Assembly (NCBI GenBank): GCA_013397795.1
Contig: VZTJ01001774.1
Coordinates: 1,008,787-1,072,786, forward strand
Direction of reading: 5' to 3'
DNA from: Orthonyx spaldingii
Lineage: Eukaryota > Chordata > Aves > Passeriformes > Orthonychidae
DNA: 64,000 nucleotides
Position numbers and translations under genes: made by a program. Shown piece after piece: positions 12,938-24,537 of this stretch. The notes under the pieces are model-generated. The model was not told the DNA's origin and ran no database searches. It saw only the letters and a program-made list of their open reading frames with translations. Every line of letters begins with the position of its first letter. The first letter of the stretch is position 1.

Positions 12938-13226
12938 GTTCCTGAGGGTATTCCAGCGGCGACACGAGGATTTATTTACCTCGGGAAGGAGGAATCTCCC
13001 TGTGCGGAGCGAGGGCCAGCCCGGAGCCGGCGGTGCCACCGGGTGTCGCTGTTGGCAAATGGAACGAGAAACGGGGACGGAGTTCGGAGGAGGCGATGAA
13101 ACTTCGCTTTTTCAGTCTCCCCCAGGCAACACCCGGGTGTTTGCTCTGTCAAACTATTCCGTGCGCGCTGCTTGCCCTAGCGGGGCTCCAATGGACGTGG
13201 AGATGTCGCCACAAAATGATCGCGTG
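12938..13226. promoter_or_regulatory. CpG-island-like block, possible orphan promoter
   Basis: I hand-counted about 27 CpG dinucleotides in roughly 290 bp, against an AT-rich, CpG-poor background. The observed/expected ratio is therefore around 1 with raised GC, which should pass the usual island criteria. In vertebrates such blocks usually mark transcription start sites or CpG-rich regulatory elements. The exact 22-bp repeat shared with 12155-12176 lies inside at 12963-12984, where its minus-strand reading gives a donor-like GAG|GTAAAT. I see no convincing first coding exon, so any transcript from here may be non-coding. An insertion of GC-rich foreign or repeat DNA is an alternative. Confidence 0.5.
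12963..12984. repeat. 22-bp dispersed repeat, copy 2
   Basis: This copy is identical over 22 bp to 12155-12176 and is embedded in the CpG-rich block. The same CGAGG/CCTCG palindrome surrounds ATTTATTTA. Its AT-rich centre stands out from the GC-rich surroundings, so the segment may have been copied in from elsewhere. Confidence 0.85.
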
Positions 13227-14107
13227 GCTTGGGAATGTCTGCAGTATTAATGACCTGCTTTGGTCTTTGCTGTCTGGCATCCAGGCTTGCCGTGTTATTT
13301 TAAAAACTAGGCATGAGCAGAAACAGTTTAATAATTCTGCTTTTTCTGTGGCTTTGAAGTGAGTGAAGGAGAAGAGTGACTTATTTTGCTGATGCACACA
13401 AAAAGTGGCTTCTCAAATGGTTATTCTTTTTAATCAGAAAGGAACCTGGATGTAGGGAGCAATTTAAGGAGGGACTTTGGAGGAAGAGTGACTTGGCAAG
13501 GTTTCATGTGCCTACAAGAGGGAAAGCTGGTTGATGTCTCGTGTAGTACCTCACCTCAGGAACTGGTATAAACTCTTCCAATGAGACTTCTCTCATACTC
13601 AAGGGCCCTCTAAGAAGAAATATCAGAGTTGAATGTATTTTAATATTAATATTTAATATTACCTGCTTTTTGTGTTCAGGATGAGTTTATCATTTGATTA
13701 ACTCACGTGATGTTGATAGGAAATTGTTGAATCTATGTGTTTTCCTTTATTGTTTATGTGAACAATATTAATCTTGTCGCCCTTATCTCACTAGCCAGTG
13801 CATACTGGAGAATTAAGAGTTGCTCTAGGAATGCAGCTTTAAATAAGCTTTAACAAGCATTACTGAGTATAATAAACCTCTCCAAAACTCCCTTTTATTT
13901 GTTGGACAGAATAAAAGTGGTTTGTGGTTTATATCAGAACCATATTTTTAGATGCAGAACTGCTGTGTATTTACAGAGGGTGGTGTGTGAATGGCACAGG
14001 TGAAAGCAATTTGTCCAGTTTTTCAATGAGTTGATACTTCTGTGTGCATTGACTTTTGTCTTTCCTCTTCTGGGTAGCACAGAATATGAATTTATCCATC
14101 CTGATTA

Positions 14108-14129
14108 TAGAGTTCCTAGGGGAACTCTA
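14108..14129. repeat. Perfect 9-4-9 stem-loop
   Basis: TAGAGTTCC (14108-14116) and GGAACTCTA (14121-14129) pair exactly around the loop TAGG. It has the same geometry as the stem-loops at 3085 and 23229, and like the latter it places TCC next to the loop. No adjacent gene explains it. Confidence 0.6.
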
Positions 14130-14715
14130 GGTGGTGGACCAAGTTCTTATTGAGAATGATGATGGCTATTATGGCATAAAGCCAGATTACTTTTATTTAC
14201 TGGTTTTTTTTAGTTTTATACTGAATAGTATTTTATTACTTTTCTTAAAACTTTACTGGGAAGTCTGAATCCAATGACAACAAAGACACTGGGTTACACC
14301 CCTGATATAAATACATCACACTTGGTATAGTCACATTAAGAACGAATTTGTATTCCTCTGTGTCTTCAAAAGAAAGTTTCCTGTGCCTGTTTTTTGAGCA
14401 GGTGATGGCAATGGAAGAGCTGCAGCTGTTAGTGGGAATGGGAAGCAGGATGCCTGATTGCAGCACCTGACTGCACAGGTAAATTGCATCAGAGCCCCAG
14501 GTACCAGCTGAGTATTGTTCCTCCAGCAGTGATTAGCGCACCCCAGCTGGGAAGAATTTAGTTTAAAACCGAGCAACCTTCACAAGCAAACTACCAAAAG
14601 ATAGGGAGAAAACCTGTCCCGAAGCTTTTCAGCTAAATTGGTCAAGAGTGTTGTTAGAAGAAGGGCTGGCAGAAGGAGCTGTGTTTTGTGCCTGAAGTGA
14701 GTCCCAGCCCCAGGA

Positions 14716-14756
14716 GCTGCTCCGTGGGGTGATGTCCCACTGCCCCCGGGAGCAGC
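14716..14756. repeat. GC-rich imperfect hairpin
   Basis: The 14-base arms at 14716-14729 and 14743-14756 pair at 12 of 14 positions: eight outer pairs, two mismatches, then four G-C pairs closing a 13-nt loop. It lies in a local GC-rich patch (about 14.68-14.82 kb). It would form a stable RNA hairpin if transcribed, but it is short for a miRNA precursor. Confidence 0.55.
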
Positions 14757-17700
14757 AGCACGGCTGTGCTGGAGCAAAGTTCTGCCTCTGTCCCTGGGAG
14801 AGGTGTTGCTTTTCTGGGACTTCCTATGACTCCAACAGCAGCATTGGGGTAATGTAACTGATGTTTTCTTGGTTTTTCGGGGTGGTTTTAGCATCTCTAA
14901 TACAAGTGAGCTTCTTAAGGTAACTTTAAAACAAAGAGACAGAAGAGTGGTGGTTGTATAAACAAGGTTTCTATAATAGTAGTTCATATGTAGGCCAAAT
15001 GAGTATCAGTACTTTTGCACTCAGTAATGGTGCACAATAAACTTGATTAAATATTTTAATGGTTATGTAGTGTCAGAAAAAAATCAGAAGGTTTCAGAAT
15101 TTGCTCTTCTTGTAACATTAGGTTAACAGATGAAATTTATTTTTTTTAATGAACAGATTAATTAAAATGGACAAGATGTGAAAAAGCTTTCTGTCTTCTA
15201 AAGTCATGAACAACTGTGTATATTATTGTGTCTATTATAATTGCTGTACCTGTGGTTAAGTATATGTTAAGTGAATGTAGCTTCAACAATCTGTTCTTAC
15301 CATGCTAAATTCCCAAGCTCATGTGTTTCCTACAAAGTGATTTTGACAACTAGATGGTTTCTGATATTGCAAAGTAAAAGAAATTAAACACACAAAAAGG
15401 TTTTCATTGGGAATAAGTGCACTTATAGGGCCCAGAAAGTTGCAGCTAAAAAGGCATGGTTTCCTGCATTCTGAATGAGCAGTATTGACTTACTTAGTTT
15501 TAATGAGTTTTATGACTCTGTAAAGTTTTCCTTGCACATGTCATAATGAGACTGGATTTCTTAATGCTTGCAGAACCTAATCCTGGACAAACTTGGATAC
15601 ATGTTCTGTTTATATGGGGAGGCAGAGTACCTTCTTTCGTATGTGTGTGTGAATTTTGTTTTGTCTGCTTCCTAAAGATTTCCTTTTTTATTTTTTCCCA
15701 TTAGAAGTTTATGGCACATTTTGAACTCATGTTTTTACCCCTGTCTGTCTTCCTTCCTTAAATGTTTTTTTCTTTGCATTATTAGTACCAGTTTTACAAA
15801 GAATATCTGTAGCTTGGGGGAGGAGGGGAAGGCAGGGAGTGGAGTGCTATTCTGCTCTGGAAATTTGGCAACAATATCTGCTTTAAATAATGGCTTTAGC
15901 AATGAAGCCCTTGGAAGGCTTTCCATTATTCTTTTGGCAATTTATTTTGCCTTAAGAACACAAATGCTGTTGTGCCCACAAAAGCCCTGCTTTCAGGTAC
16001 AGAATATAGGAAGAGATACATAGAAGAAATGATCTGGTGCTGGTTTTAATGTGTTCTGGAGTTCTGTGTAATTCTAACCAGGAAAAATGTAATCTTTGGA
16101 AGTGCACTCAGCCCTCAAGCCATTCTGGAAATGTGATAATGGGCCTGAGGAATCTAAACTTTATGATGAAAACTGTGAGATCTGAGTCTTGGAGAATCAG
16201 TATGGAAACTAGAAGGGTGATGATGATGGGAAATCTCTAAATGTGTTGGTGGTGACTTTTGTAGTCTGGGTTTTAGCTGATGTTCCCAGCAGTCAGCACT
16301 AGAACTGTGTGTTCAGGGGCCTGTGCTTGGCCTTCCAGGAACCTGGGGTCAGTAATGAGACAAGTTGTATATGGTGGGTCAAGACATCAATATGTGAGAT
16401 TAAAATGTGGTTTTTGAAAATTAAGTTCTGTCTGAATCTGTTGCATGATGGCTCCATTTTTGGTAACATAGGAATGTGTTGCATTCCTGCCTTGAGAGTA
16501 ATGATAACCCCACAATTATCCTGTAATACAAATCTGTAGGATAAACAAATAAATACTGCTATAGTCCTTTATTTTCCTTAAGATAAATTAATTACATTTT
16601 CATCTCTGCCACCTTTGACAAAGTAAAAAGTGCTTTTCAATGTTACCTTCTTCCTTTTCTCTTGGATAAAGCCCATTGTACAATCTGAATGCATAAAAAC
16701 TTAAACCTGGTGTCTTAACATTTTGAGTAACTTGTGGGTGAAATCAAACCTGTTTTTCTAATGTGAAAACCTGGGGGTCATTCAGCAGTGAGGAAATGAT
16801 GCCATTGTTTGCTTGTGATTTATGAAAAAAGTTGCAGTTCTAACTGCCTTGTGCTTTCTTGTAATTGCTGCTTTTTAGATGACTGTTCAGATAAGGGGTT
16901 GGGACCTTGTGGCATGGCTATCCCAGGATTTGTTGTTCCATGTACATGAAATCTGTTAATTTACTGCTGTCTTCAACAGTAGTTGAGATGAGGCCACAGC
17001 TTGGAATGGTAAGGAGAGGAAGTGTCAGAAATGTTGGTGCTCTAACCCAGAATCAATTTTTGCAAACAGTCTATGGGTATGGCCCAATATTTATTTTAAA
17101 AACAAGCAAAACAGACAACTAAAACCAACTTTACATAAATATAAATGCAGTTTTAAAATAAATTATGTATCTTGTCGATTTCTAGACTTTTGAAAAATCC
17201 TATAATTTTTTTCTTCTTAAAATAGTGCAGACTGCTAACAAATTTAGTAGTTACTGTTCAGCTATAGCTTCAGATGGTCCTGCTTACTGACTCTGGTCAC
17301 TGGCTGTATGGCAGGCAAAGAGCTCACAGAACGAGGTCCTTAATTAGCTGAGGACATCACTGTCTCTGCTCAAGAGCAAGGTCTAAGGCTGCAGGATACA
17401 GCAGCTTTAAACTAAACAGCATTGCTGTGACCATGAGGCCCTTACAACTGGCAACGTTTTCTGTAATGTGTCACACAGAACAGTTAATTTTATGCCCTTA
17501 AGTATCTGTGCTGGGTATAATTGAATAACCAGAGGTGTGTTGTGCAATGAGGTGATGCCAACACTCAGGTTGGAACTGTGAGAGAGCAGTGACATCAGTG
17601 ATATTTTTGTTATTTCCTTTTCTTTAAGGTAACGTCCACATTCTCTACAAGCATAACTCTAAAACAACAATAATTTTTGTGATTATAGATACGCCTGAAA

Positions 17701-18248
17701 TTCATTATGTTATAAATGTATATTCCCAAGGGTGACTAATGTGCTTAGAGGATTGTGCATAATGAGTTGGCATTTTATAGGTTTGATCCAGCGAGTGGGT
17801 GAGATCCTCGTACAATTTTCTGAGCGCCCTAACGCGTCATCCAGAGACACCAGCAGCCACGTTCCTGGTGTGTGTTCTGCAGGATGCTGAGTGTGTGCCT
17901 AAGTAATGTCATTCCTTAGGATATTATCAGAAGAACCAGGTGTAATGTAAATTATGAGTGGTCAAATACGTATGTGGTGACCTTGATTCTGCTAATGGGA
18001 TGGACCGCCTTTCTTTCAGGAAACGTCTGAGAACCTTGTGTATTTTTCCAAGAGTAGTATCCAATCCCTCATGTGCATTGGGGTGGGAGTAGGAAATACC
18101 TATGGGAAGACAGGAATAGGATCTCATCTAAATTAGAGGCAAATAGTGAGCTGCTGTAGTACTTGCACCTTGAAGGAATACAAGCAAATAGCTTGAGCAG
18201 ACCCTTCTGGTGTTTGAACCTCACGTTTTATGGACTTCCACTTTTTTC

Positions 18249-18263
18249 TTTTTTTTTTTTTTT
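18249..18263. repeat. Poly-T tract (15 T)
   Basis: An uninterrupted run of 15 T with a shorter T run just upstream. No element body is recognisable beside it. Confidence 0.9.
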
Positions 18264-21006
18264 AATTCTAAATGTCTAATAGGCTTTGAATTAATCTTCT
18301 CAAAGCTTTATGTGAGTCATTTTTAAGTGGTGTTAGATTTCTTTGTTTTGTTTTTGCAAGTTAGTGAGTTTGATTTATTTTAAGAAAGTGTTTGCAGTCA
18401 TAATTAAGAGACATATTAAGCTTAGTGTTAATTACACAAATTGATGTGAATATCTGATTGAGTCCTGAGAGGGTTAGATTTTTCCCAGCTGTGAGAGATG
18501 ACATTAAAAGATGGATAATTTGTAATTAAGCTGCAGGAGTTAAAGGAATTTACAATAAAAATATGAATGTCTTTGTTTCTAAACTTTAATAGCAAAATGT
18601 TTTATGATCTTGGGTGTCTTTAATACACTGGTAGTGTGATGGAGAAACTAAACTGTAAATCTATGGTAGAGAGAGGGCAGGATCTTCCTCTTAGGACCTT
18701 CCTTTTCTGTGGAAAATAATGATCTTTTTGGAAGAGTGAAGAAGGCCTGACTATTTGCTTTTTTTCTGTAAAATCCCAGAAAATGTCCCCTTCCTTTCAG
18801 AGCTTTATCATGATTTACAGAAGAACAGGAAGGAAGGGTATACAAGTAGTAACTTCTGAGACATGGAAGGTTGATTCATCACCTGTTTTCAAGTGATACT
18901 CACTATGAATTTTCTAAATATTATTTTTTCATTTGCAGAATAATTTTCCCATTCAATTCAAGACCAAGTTTGAAGTTCACCTTGCTTTGGGGAGTGTAAG
19001 GGTGGGGTCAGATAACTTCCCAAGGTTTATTGTAGCCAAATTTATCCTATGATTACAGTTTGAAGTCTGTATTTGGGGCCAATATACTAGAAATCCCCCC
19101 TGTCATTGGATTCTGAACATAGTTGTAATATCCTGAATATTTACAGAGCACTCCTTTATTATATGAAGCATTTATCCTGAGGCCCCTTTCAATGAATTTT
19201 CTGCATTTCTTAGCAGTCTTGATTATTTATTTTTCAACAGATAATAAGAGGAAAGAGTTAGGGTGTGCTGTTTAGCTTTATTATTTTAAGAAAGTACAGG
19301 ATTTGCATGTGCTGATGTGTGATTTCAGAAAACTAAGAAAAACGAGGGGTTTTCTTCATTTCCTTCAAACAGCTGAAATGTTTGACTGTAACAAACTCAG
19401 TGTGAATGGCAAACTGAAATATTTTTACTGGGTTTGGACTTACTTTGTACCAATGGATTTGGGAGACTTCACTGAATTGTCATCTTCTCTCTCCTGAGTG
19501 CTAAACCTGGAATGATGATAATTGCCCCAAAGTTGGTTTGTGTTGCAAGATTTCTCTTTTGTTGTGGCTGATGTAGTCTCTGAAAGGGATTGAGCACTAA
19601 TGGTGCCTATCCCAATGGCATTTGTCCAGATTTCAAGTTCCCAGCATGTGGCTCATGTGGAGTGTGAAGGATGTCCCCATATCTAAGAAAATAAACTCAA
19701 AATGTAGGATTGGGATAAGAGTTTAAATGCAAAATGTGGTGGTGTTATACTTTGATTGGTCTTGTTGTGGGGGTTTTATTTATTTATTTCTTTATTTTTC
19801 TTACCTGACTGTTCTCTTTGTAAATGGCAGAGTTTTCTGCCTGGAAAGGCAGTTTTCTCCCAGGAATTTGCCATGAGGGAGGCTGTTGTGCTGTACGCTG
19901 CAGCCTCTCACGTTATCACTAGATATTTCTTCTCTTTGAAAAAGCTCCCTGAGTCTGATATTACAGTACATCTTAGTTTTCAGCTACTTCTGCTACCTGC
20001 GGTTCTAAATTATTTATTTTCCTTTCTTTCTCCCATTGGATTTTGGGAAGACAAACTACAACAGAAATACCCATTTTTCTGTTATAGGAAGGTGTTTTTC
20101 AAGTGTCATTTAGTTGCTTGGAAATTTCTAGAACTATAATTTTGAAAATCTAGAGATAAAGGAAAAAAAATCTTTCCTTCTTAGAGCATCTTCATTTACG
20201 TTTTTTAAATTGCTTTCTCTGGTAATTGTTCTGTTGCTACATTAGCCACTGCTCTGTTAAGTGTGAGTCAGGTAAATAATAAAGAAAGGTGAAAGACTTG
20301 AACTGGGCAGAAAGGTTTTGGAGTACAATGCATTCTATTGCAAGAAATCACCTATATATCAACTACCACATATTGTCAATAAGGCCAATGCTGATGCTGC
20401 ATATAAATGCCTGTATCGAATATGTTATAATGTATATTCTTGGCTTTATAGGAATTTAAATTTAAATGTTACAACAGTAAATCTATGTTTGGAGAATAAC
20501 CTAAGAAGAATCAAAGTACTGCAATGAAAATATCCAATATTTCAGTTAATTCAAAATAATGGGGAAATTCAATTTAAATATTTTTAAAGAGTCCTTGAAT
20601 GGTTTGTTGATTAGAAACTAATGTAACTCCTTGTCTAAGATAAAACACCAAACAGGCAGCAGCTGCTGGTAATTGGTGCAAGTAATTGTAGAGCCAATAA
20701 GTTGAAGAAGTGCTTATTAAAAGAAACTGCCTTCCTATCTGCTCGTAAGTTCAATTGAGTAATGCACTCTACATGTGGTCTGACGGTACGTAAATTATAC
20801 ACCTGATTTAAAAACACTCCATCCATGAGAGCTCCTGTTTTGCTCATCCATAAAAATTTTACTTTCTTTATTACTAACTACTTGCAGCAGCATATGGCAT
20901 AATATCTATCAAATTAGGCTTTGAGGACATCTTAGACTGGCACCCTGCTGGCTTGAAACGTGTGCTTAATGCATATTGCAGTGGGTTTAACCCGTTGAGC
21001 GCCCCA

Positions 21007-21161
21007 GGATAGGCTCCGTGCTCTCCCGCAGGACAGGCACAGCTTCACATCCCGCTGATCCGCGGGCATTCCGCCGGGATGGGCTCCGTGCTCTCCCTCA
21101 GCAACGCCCCGTGGCCTCCCAGGCACATCCCACTCACATCCCGCTGATCCGCTGGCATTCC
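21007..21161. repeat. CpG-rich imperfect tandem duplication
   Basis: GGCTCCGTGCTCTCCC occurs at 21012-21027 and again at 21082-21097, 70 bp apart. The second half of the unit, CACATCCCGCTGATCCG, occurs at 21046 and again at 21135, 89 bp apart. Two copies of a 70-bp unit are therefore present, the second carrying about 19 extra bases. The segment is much richer in GC and CpG than its surroundings, with about 16 CpG in roughly 220 bp by eye. This looks like a young GC-rich minisatellite of two units. Frames open through it because of the composition, and I see no protein. Confidence 0.75.
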
Positions 21162-23228
21162 AGAGGCACGGATGGAGCAGCCTTCAAGGGACTGTTGCAC
21201 AGGCAGTGTTTCAAAGGAGTGATTCTCATTCTGAAGAAACTTTGAGGCTACAACTTCTTCGTTTGGACCTCATAAGTGGCTCTGAGGAGTTGTAATTCAA
21301 ACTTCCGATTTTTTTAAATTTTATTTTAAAATTGAAATTAAGCAGTGTTGCTCTTTCAGCATGTTAGTTTGCGTGCAAAATTTTCTGAAAAAAAGAATCC
21401 ATTAACTTGACGCAATTATCTTCTAGTGAAAATTGAAGTGATGTTGTGCCTTCATCCTATAGAGGAGTTTCTGTTCACATAGATAATAACTTCCTTTGAC
21501 CTGCTTCTAAAACAAGAAAATTATTTCCTCCCAAATATAAATTTTGTGTCCAACTTAAAACAAAAGATTTACACTCAACTTTAAAGCAGCTGTAAGAAAT
21601 CCAGTTGTCTACAGGCCTGAAAATGTTTTGGTGTACCTTTAATGAGTCGTGTATCATGGGTAAAACCTGAGAAAAAATTACTGCAGAAAATTACTATTAA
21701 ATATTGGGAGAGATGAGAAATAAAAACATCTGGTTCAACGGTCACAGAAAAGTCATTTGGGTGATTTTATTGTGGGTTTTGTGAAAGGTTTCAGGTCATT
21801 CTTTGGAAACAGTTTAAAGTCTGAGTGCTGCTTTTCCTTGCTTCTTGATGGCAATTTTTAGTGGAAGACATTCATTGGCACTGATTAAGAGGCTTTATTT
21901 TTAAAGTGACATAAACTTTCACTTTGAGTTACTGCTTTAGCCCCAAGGCTAAATTGGCCATGTGATTTACTCTAGTCCTCTCTACCTGTAGTGGTTTTCT
22001 TGAGTATATTTGAACAAGATGTGCTGCAAAGTTCTGCTGCTGAGTCTGGGTTACAGTCTGAGACGGTGACTGCTGCTGGGCTTGCCTCAGCTGAACACCT
22101 GGGAAAAGGTTCCTCTGCTGATGGTGTTCCAGGAATCACTGGATCATGGAGCTGCTCTGTTGTTGCGGATTCACCTCTGCCACAGGGTGCTACAGGCCTC
22201 ACCTGGCCTTGCTGCTCTGCCCAGGCAGCAGTGCCAGGGTAGCATAAGCAATATGATAGCTATCAGTAATAGTAAACAAAAGAGTGGCTAATTCTTACCT
22301 ACAGAGGCAGGGATTTAGTTGAAATGTAGACTTAAAAAAGGAGTTTTGCAACAAGCACGTCTTGTAAACTTCTTGGTTTGAACCTGGCTCCTTTCGGCAT
22401 TGTTGGATGTCCTAAGTTGCAGACAAACACTTAGGTTACATCCCCTCATTCTGGCAGTTTGCATATCTGACCCATAACCTGACAGTGATTGGAAGTTAGT
22501 GAATATAAAGAAGGTGGAAGTGTTCCCTTTTGGTCTTTAATTTCACGTGGGAGGAAATAGGCTATCTTGACACTTGGCTTATGCCTGAATCTCAGCTTTC
22601 TTGACTGCAGAGGAAAAAAATGAATGTTAAAGGTTTGAAACCAGCATTACAGTTGTTATATTTGCAATAGAATCACTATGGTGTTTATTACTGAGGAAGT
22701 GGCAAAGAAAGCCACCTTAACTTTTAAAAAAATCTCATAATTTTGAGGTTTCAGAACCTGTTGCTAGCAGGTTGCAAGAGAGATCTTGAACCAAGAGCAA
22801 AGATAAGATCACCTTTCCAACAGGTTTAATAATTACTGTATTTATAAATAATTTTAAGTACTTAGATGTTGAATATGGACTAATTCCTGCAGTTTGAACT
22901 TGAAAACCAGTTGGGTGCCCATGTTTTGTTCTCTGTGTTTTTCTTGTTGAATGTTTGGGAGTTTGTTTCAGTGAGAGAAAGGAAGGATCATGTTTTCTAT
23001 TAGACTTAAGTGAATGTGTTCTCCAGTTGCCTATACAGAATTCACCACAGCATTCATCTACAAATTGCTGTCTGGGAGCTGGAGGTGGAAGGCGAGGCAG
23101 TGTACTGCAGGAAGCAGGAATGGTGATGGGGAAAAAATGCAGCTCAAGGAAGAATGCAAGAATAAACTTTTCTGAGGTCAATTTGTGTCTAATACATCTT
23201 TAGAAACTAAAGATGAACTAGTGAATGA

Positions 23229-23250
23229 AAATGATCCTTTGGGATCATTT
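23229..23250. repeat. Perfect 9-4-9 stem-loop
   Basis: AAATGATCC (23229-23237) and GGATCATTT (23242-23250) are exact reverse complements around the loop TTTG. No gene or element boundary is visible here. Confidence 0.6.
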
Positions 23251-24493
23251 AAGTAAGTCATTAAATCACCTTTTGTTAAAATATTAACATCATCTTTTAT
23301 TTTTGTTCACGTGCAGCCTTATTGTGAGGAGGGATTCCTTTGGGCCAATTCGTTAAGCAAAATCATCATCCAATGTAATCCCCTTTTTATCAAGTTCATT
23401 AATACCCAAAGTCCCTTTGACTCAATATCTTATTTCTGACAGAGGCCAGCTATGGATACCCAAGACAGAATGTAAGAACTCACGCCATAATACTTGCTCA
23501 GACTACTTCCTTAACTTCCAGGTTTATTTCTATATCCTTCAGTGAATTTTTATACTGCTGCATCCCATATTTTTTAGCTTTTTAGGTTTTTTATATCGGT
23601 TATATCTAGACTCTAGTCCAGATTTTATAGTCTTTGTTGTTTTCTCTAAATCTTTGCTGTTTCTGTTACTGAATTTGGGGAGGGAAAGTGAGGACCTGCA
23701 TTAAGCATTAAAGATACAGAAACACAATTTCATTTCCTGTTTTGTTCTCTTTCTTAAAATATTCACCATGTTTAGCTGACTTTTTTGACTACAGGTGGCC
23801 ACTGAGTGGGTGTTTCCATATAACAATCTATTCTATCACCAAATGGCAGGAGTCACCTTGGAACCTCTGTACGCCTTGGTAAAAGGAGAGTATTTGTTCT
23901 TCACAGCTATAGCCTAACTTTTGTCAGCTTTAATTTCCTCTGCCATTTTGTTGCTCCTTGACTTGGTACTGTAACAGTGTTCCAGGACATTCCAGTTAGG
24001 GATTTTCCCTCACTAACTCTGGTAACCTTTGAATAATTGAATAATTCTTTGAATACTGCAAATAGTGTGGACATTATGACATTTCTTCAGGAATAGCTAC
24101 TGCTCACATCACACTGCTATGAAAATTGCCTGCCTGCTCATTACCCTCTATTACCCTTGTTGTTTGGGGGGAAGGTATCATTTATTTTAAATTTTATTTA
24201 GTTATTATCCAGGTGAAGATTTTCCCTCTTATCTCATGGCAAGAGATGTCATCTGGGGTCCTCTGCCCCTCATGTTCTTTGACTGGTTTCCAGCTGCTGG
24301 CCCACAGGCAGGTGGTGGTGATGGTGGGGCTTGTGCTGCAAACCTCCAAGTCTGAACCTCCCCAATGGCTTGGGTTGGCTCCTCATCTATGGTTCCATGC
24401 TGTATTAGTCTTAGCCCCCTATTAAAGTTATTTAAAGAGCACAAAATAGTCTCTTTCACTAGGATGACGATTTTCAGCTTTATTGCTAACCCC

Positions 24494-24537
24494 GAGGCAG
24501 TGGCCTGACCCGTGGCTGTGTGGGTCAGGCTGCCCTC
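24494..24537. repeat. Extended hairpin in GC-rich patch
   Basis: GCCTGACCC (24503-24511) pairs exactly with GGGTCAGGC (24522-24530) around a 10-nt loop. Outer segments GAGGCA (24494-24499) and TGCCCTC (24531-24537) extend the stem with small bulges, for about 15 pairs in all. It lies inside the longest open frame of the window, so the palindrome itself may help keep that frame open. Confidence 0.55.

Larger units (their letters stand above)
13251..20930. other. Non-coding sequence, no gene seen
   Basis: This is AT-rich sequence without supported exons. Frames at 14580-14987 (minus, 135 codons) and 19756-20139 (plus, 127 codons) have low-complexity or hydrophobic translations with no domain. 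The region includes an AT palindrome cluster near 13.64 kb, a perfect stem-loop at 14108-14129, a GC-rich hairpin at 14716-14756 and a 15-T run at 18249-18263. Confidence 0.65.

Noticed and set aside
12662..13250. Overlapping 125- and 117-codon frames in the CpG-rich block
   Set aside because: Stop codons are rare in CpG-rich DNA on both strands; neither translation resembles a known protein.
14580..14987. 135-codon minus open frame
   Set aside because: It crosses a GC-rich hairpin patch and the translation is basic and serine/threonine-rich without a domain.
19756..20139. 127-codon plus frame with a hydrophobic N-terminus
   Set aside because: The hydrophobic residues come from T-rich codons; no signal-peptide architecture followed by a recognisable domain.
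22735..23181. 148-codon minus open frame
   Set aside because: No known domain, overlaps a plus frame, and has no supporting promoter or splice context.
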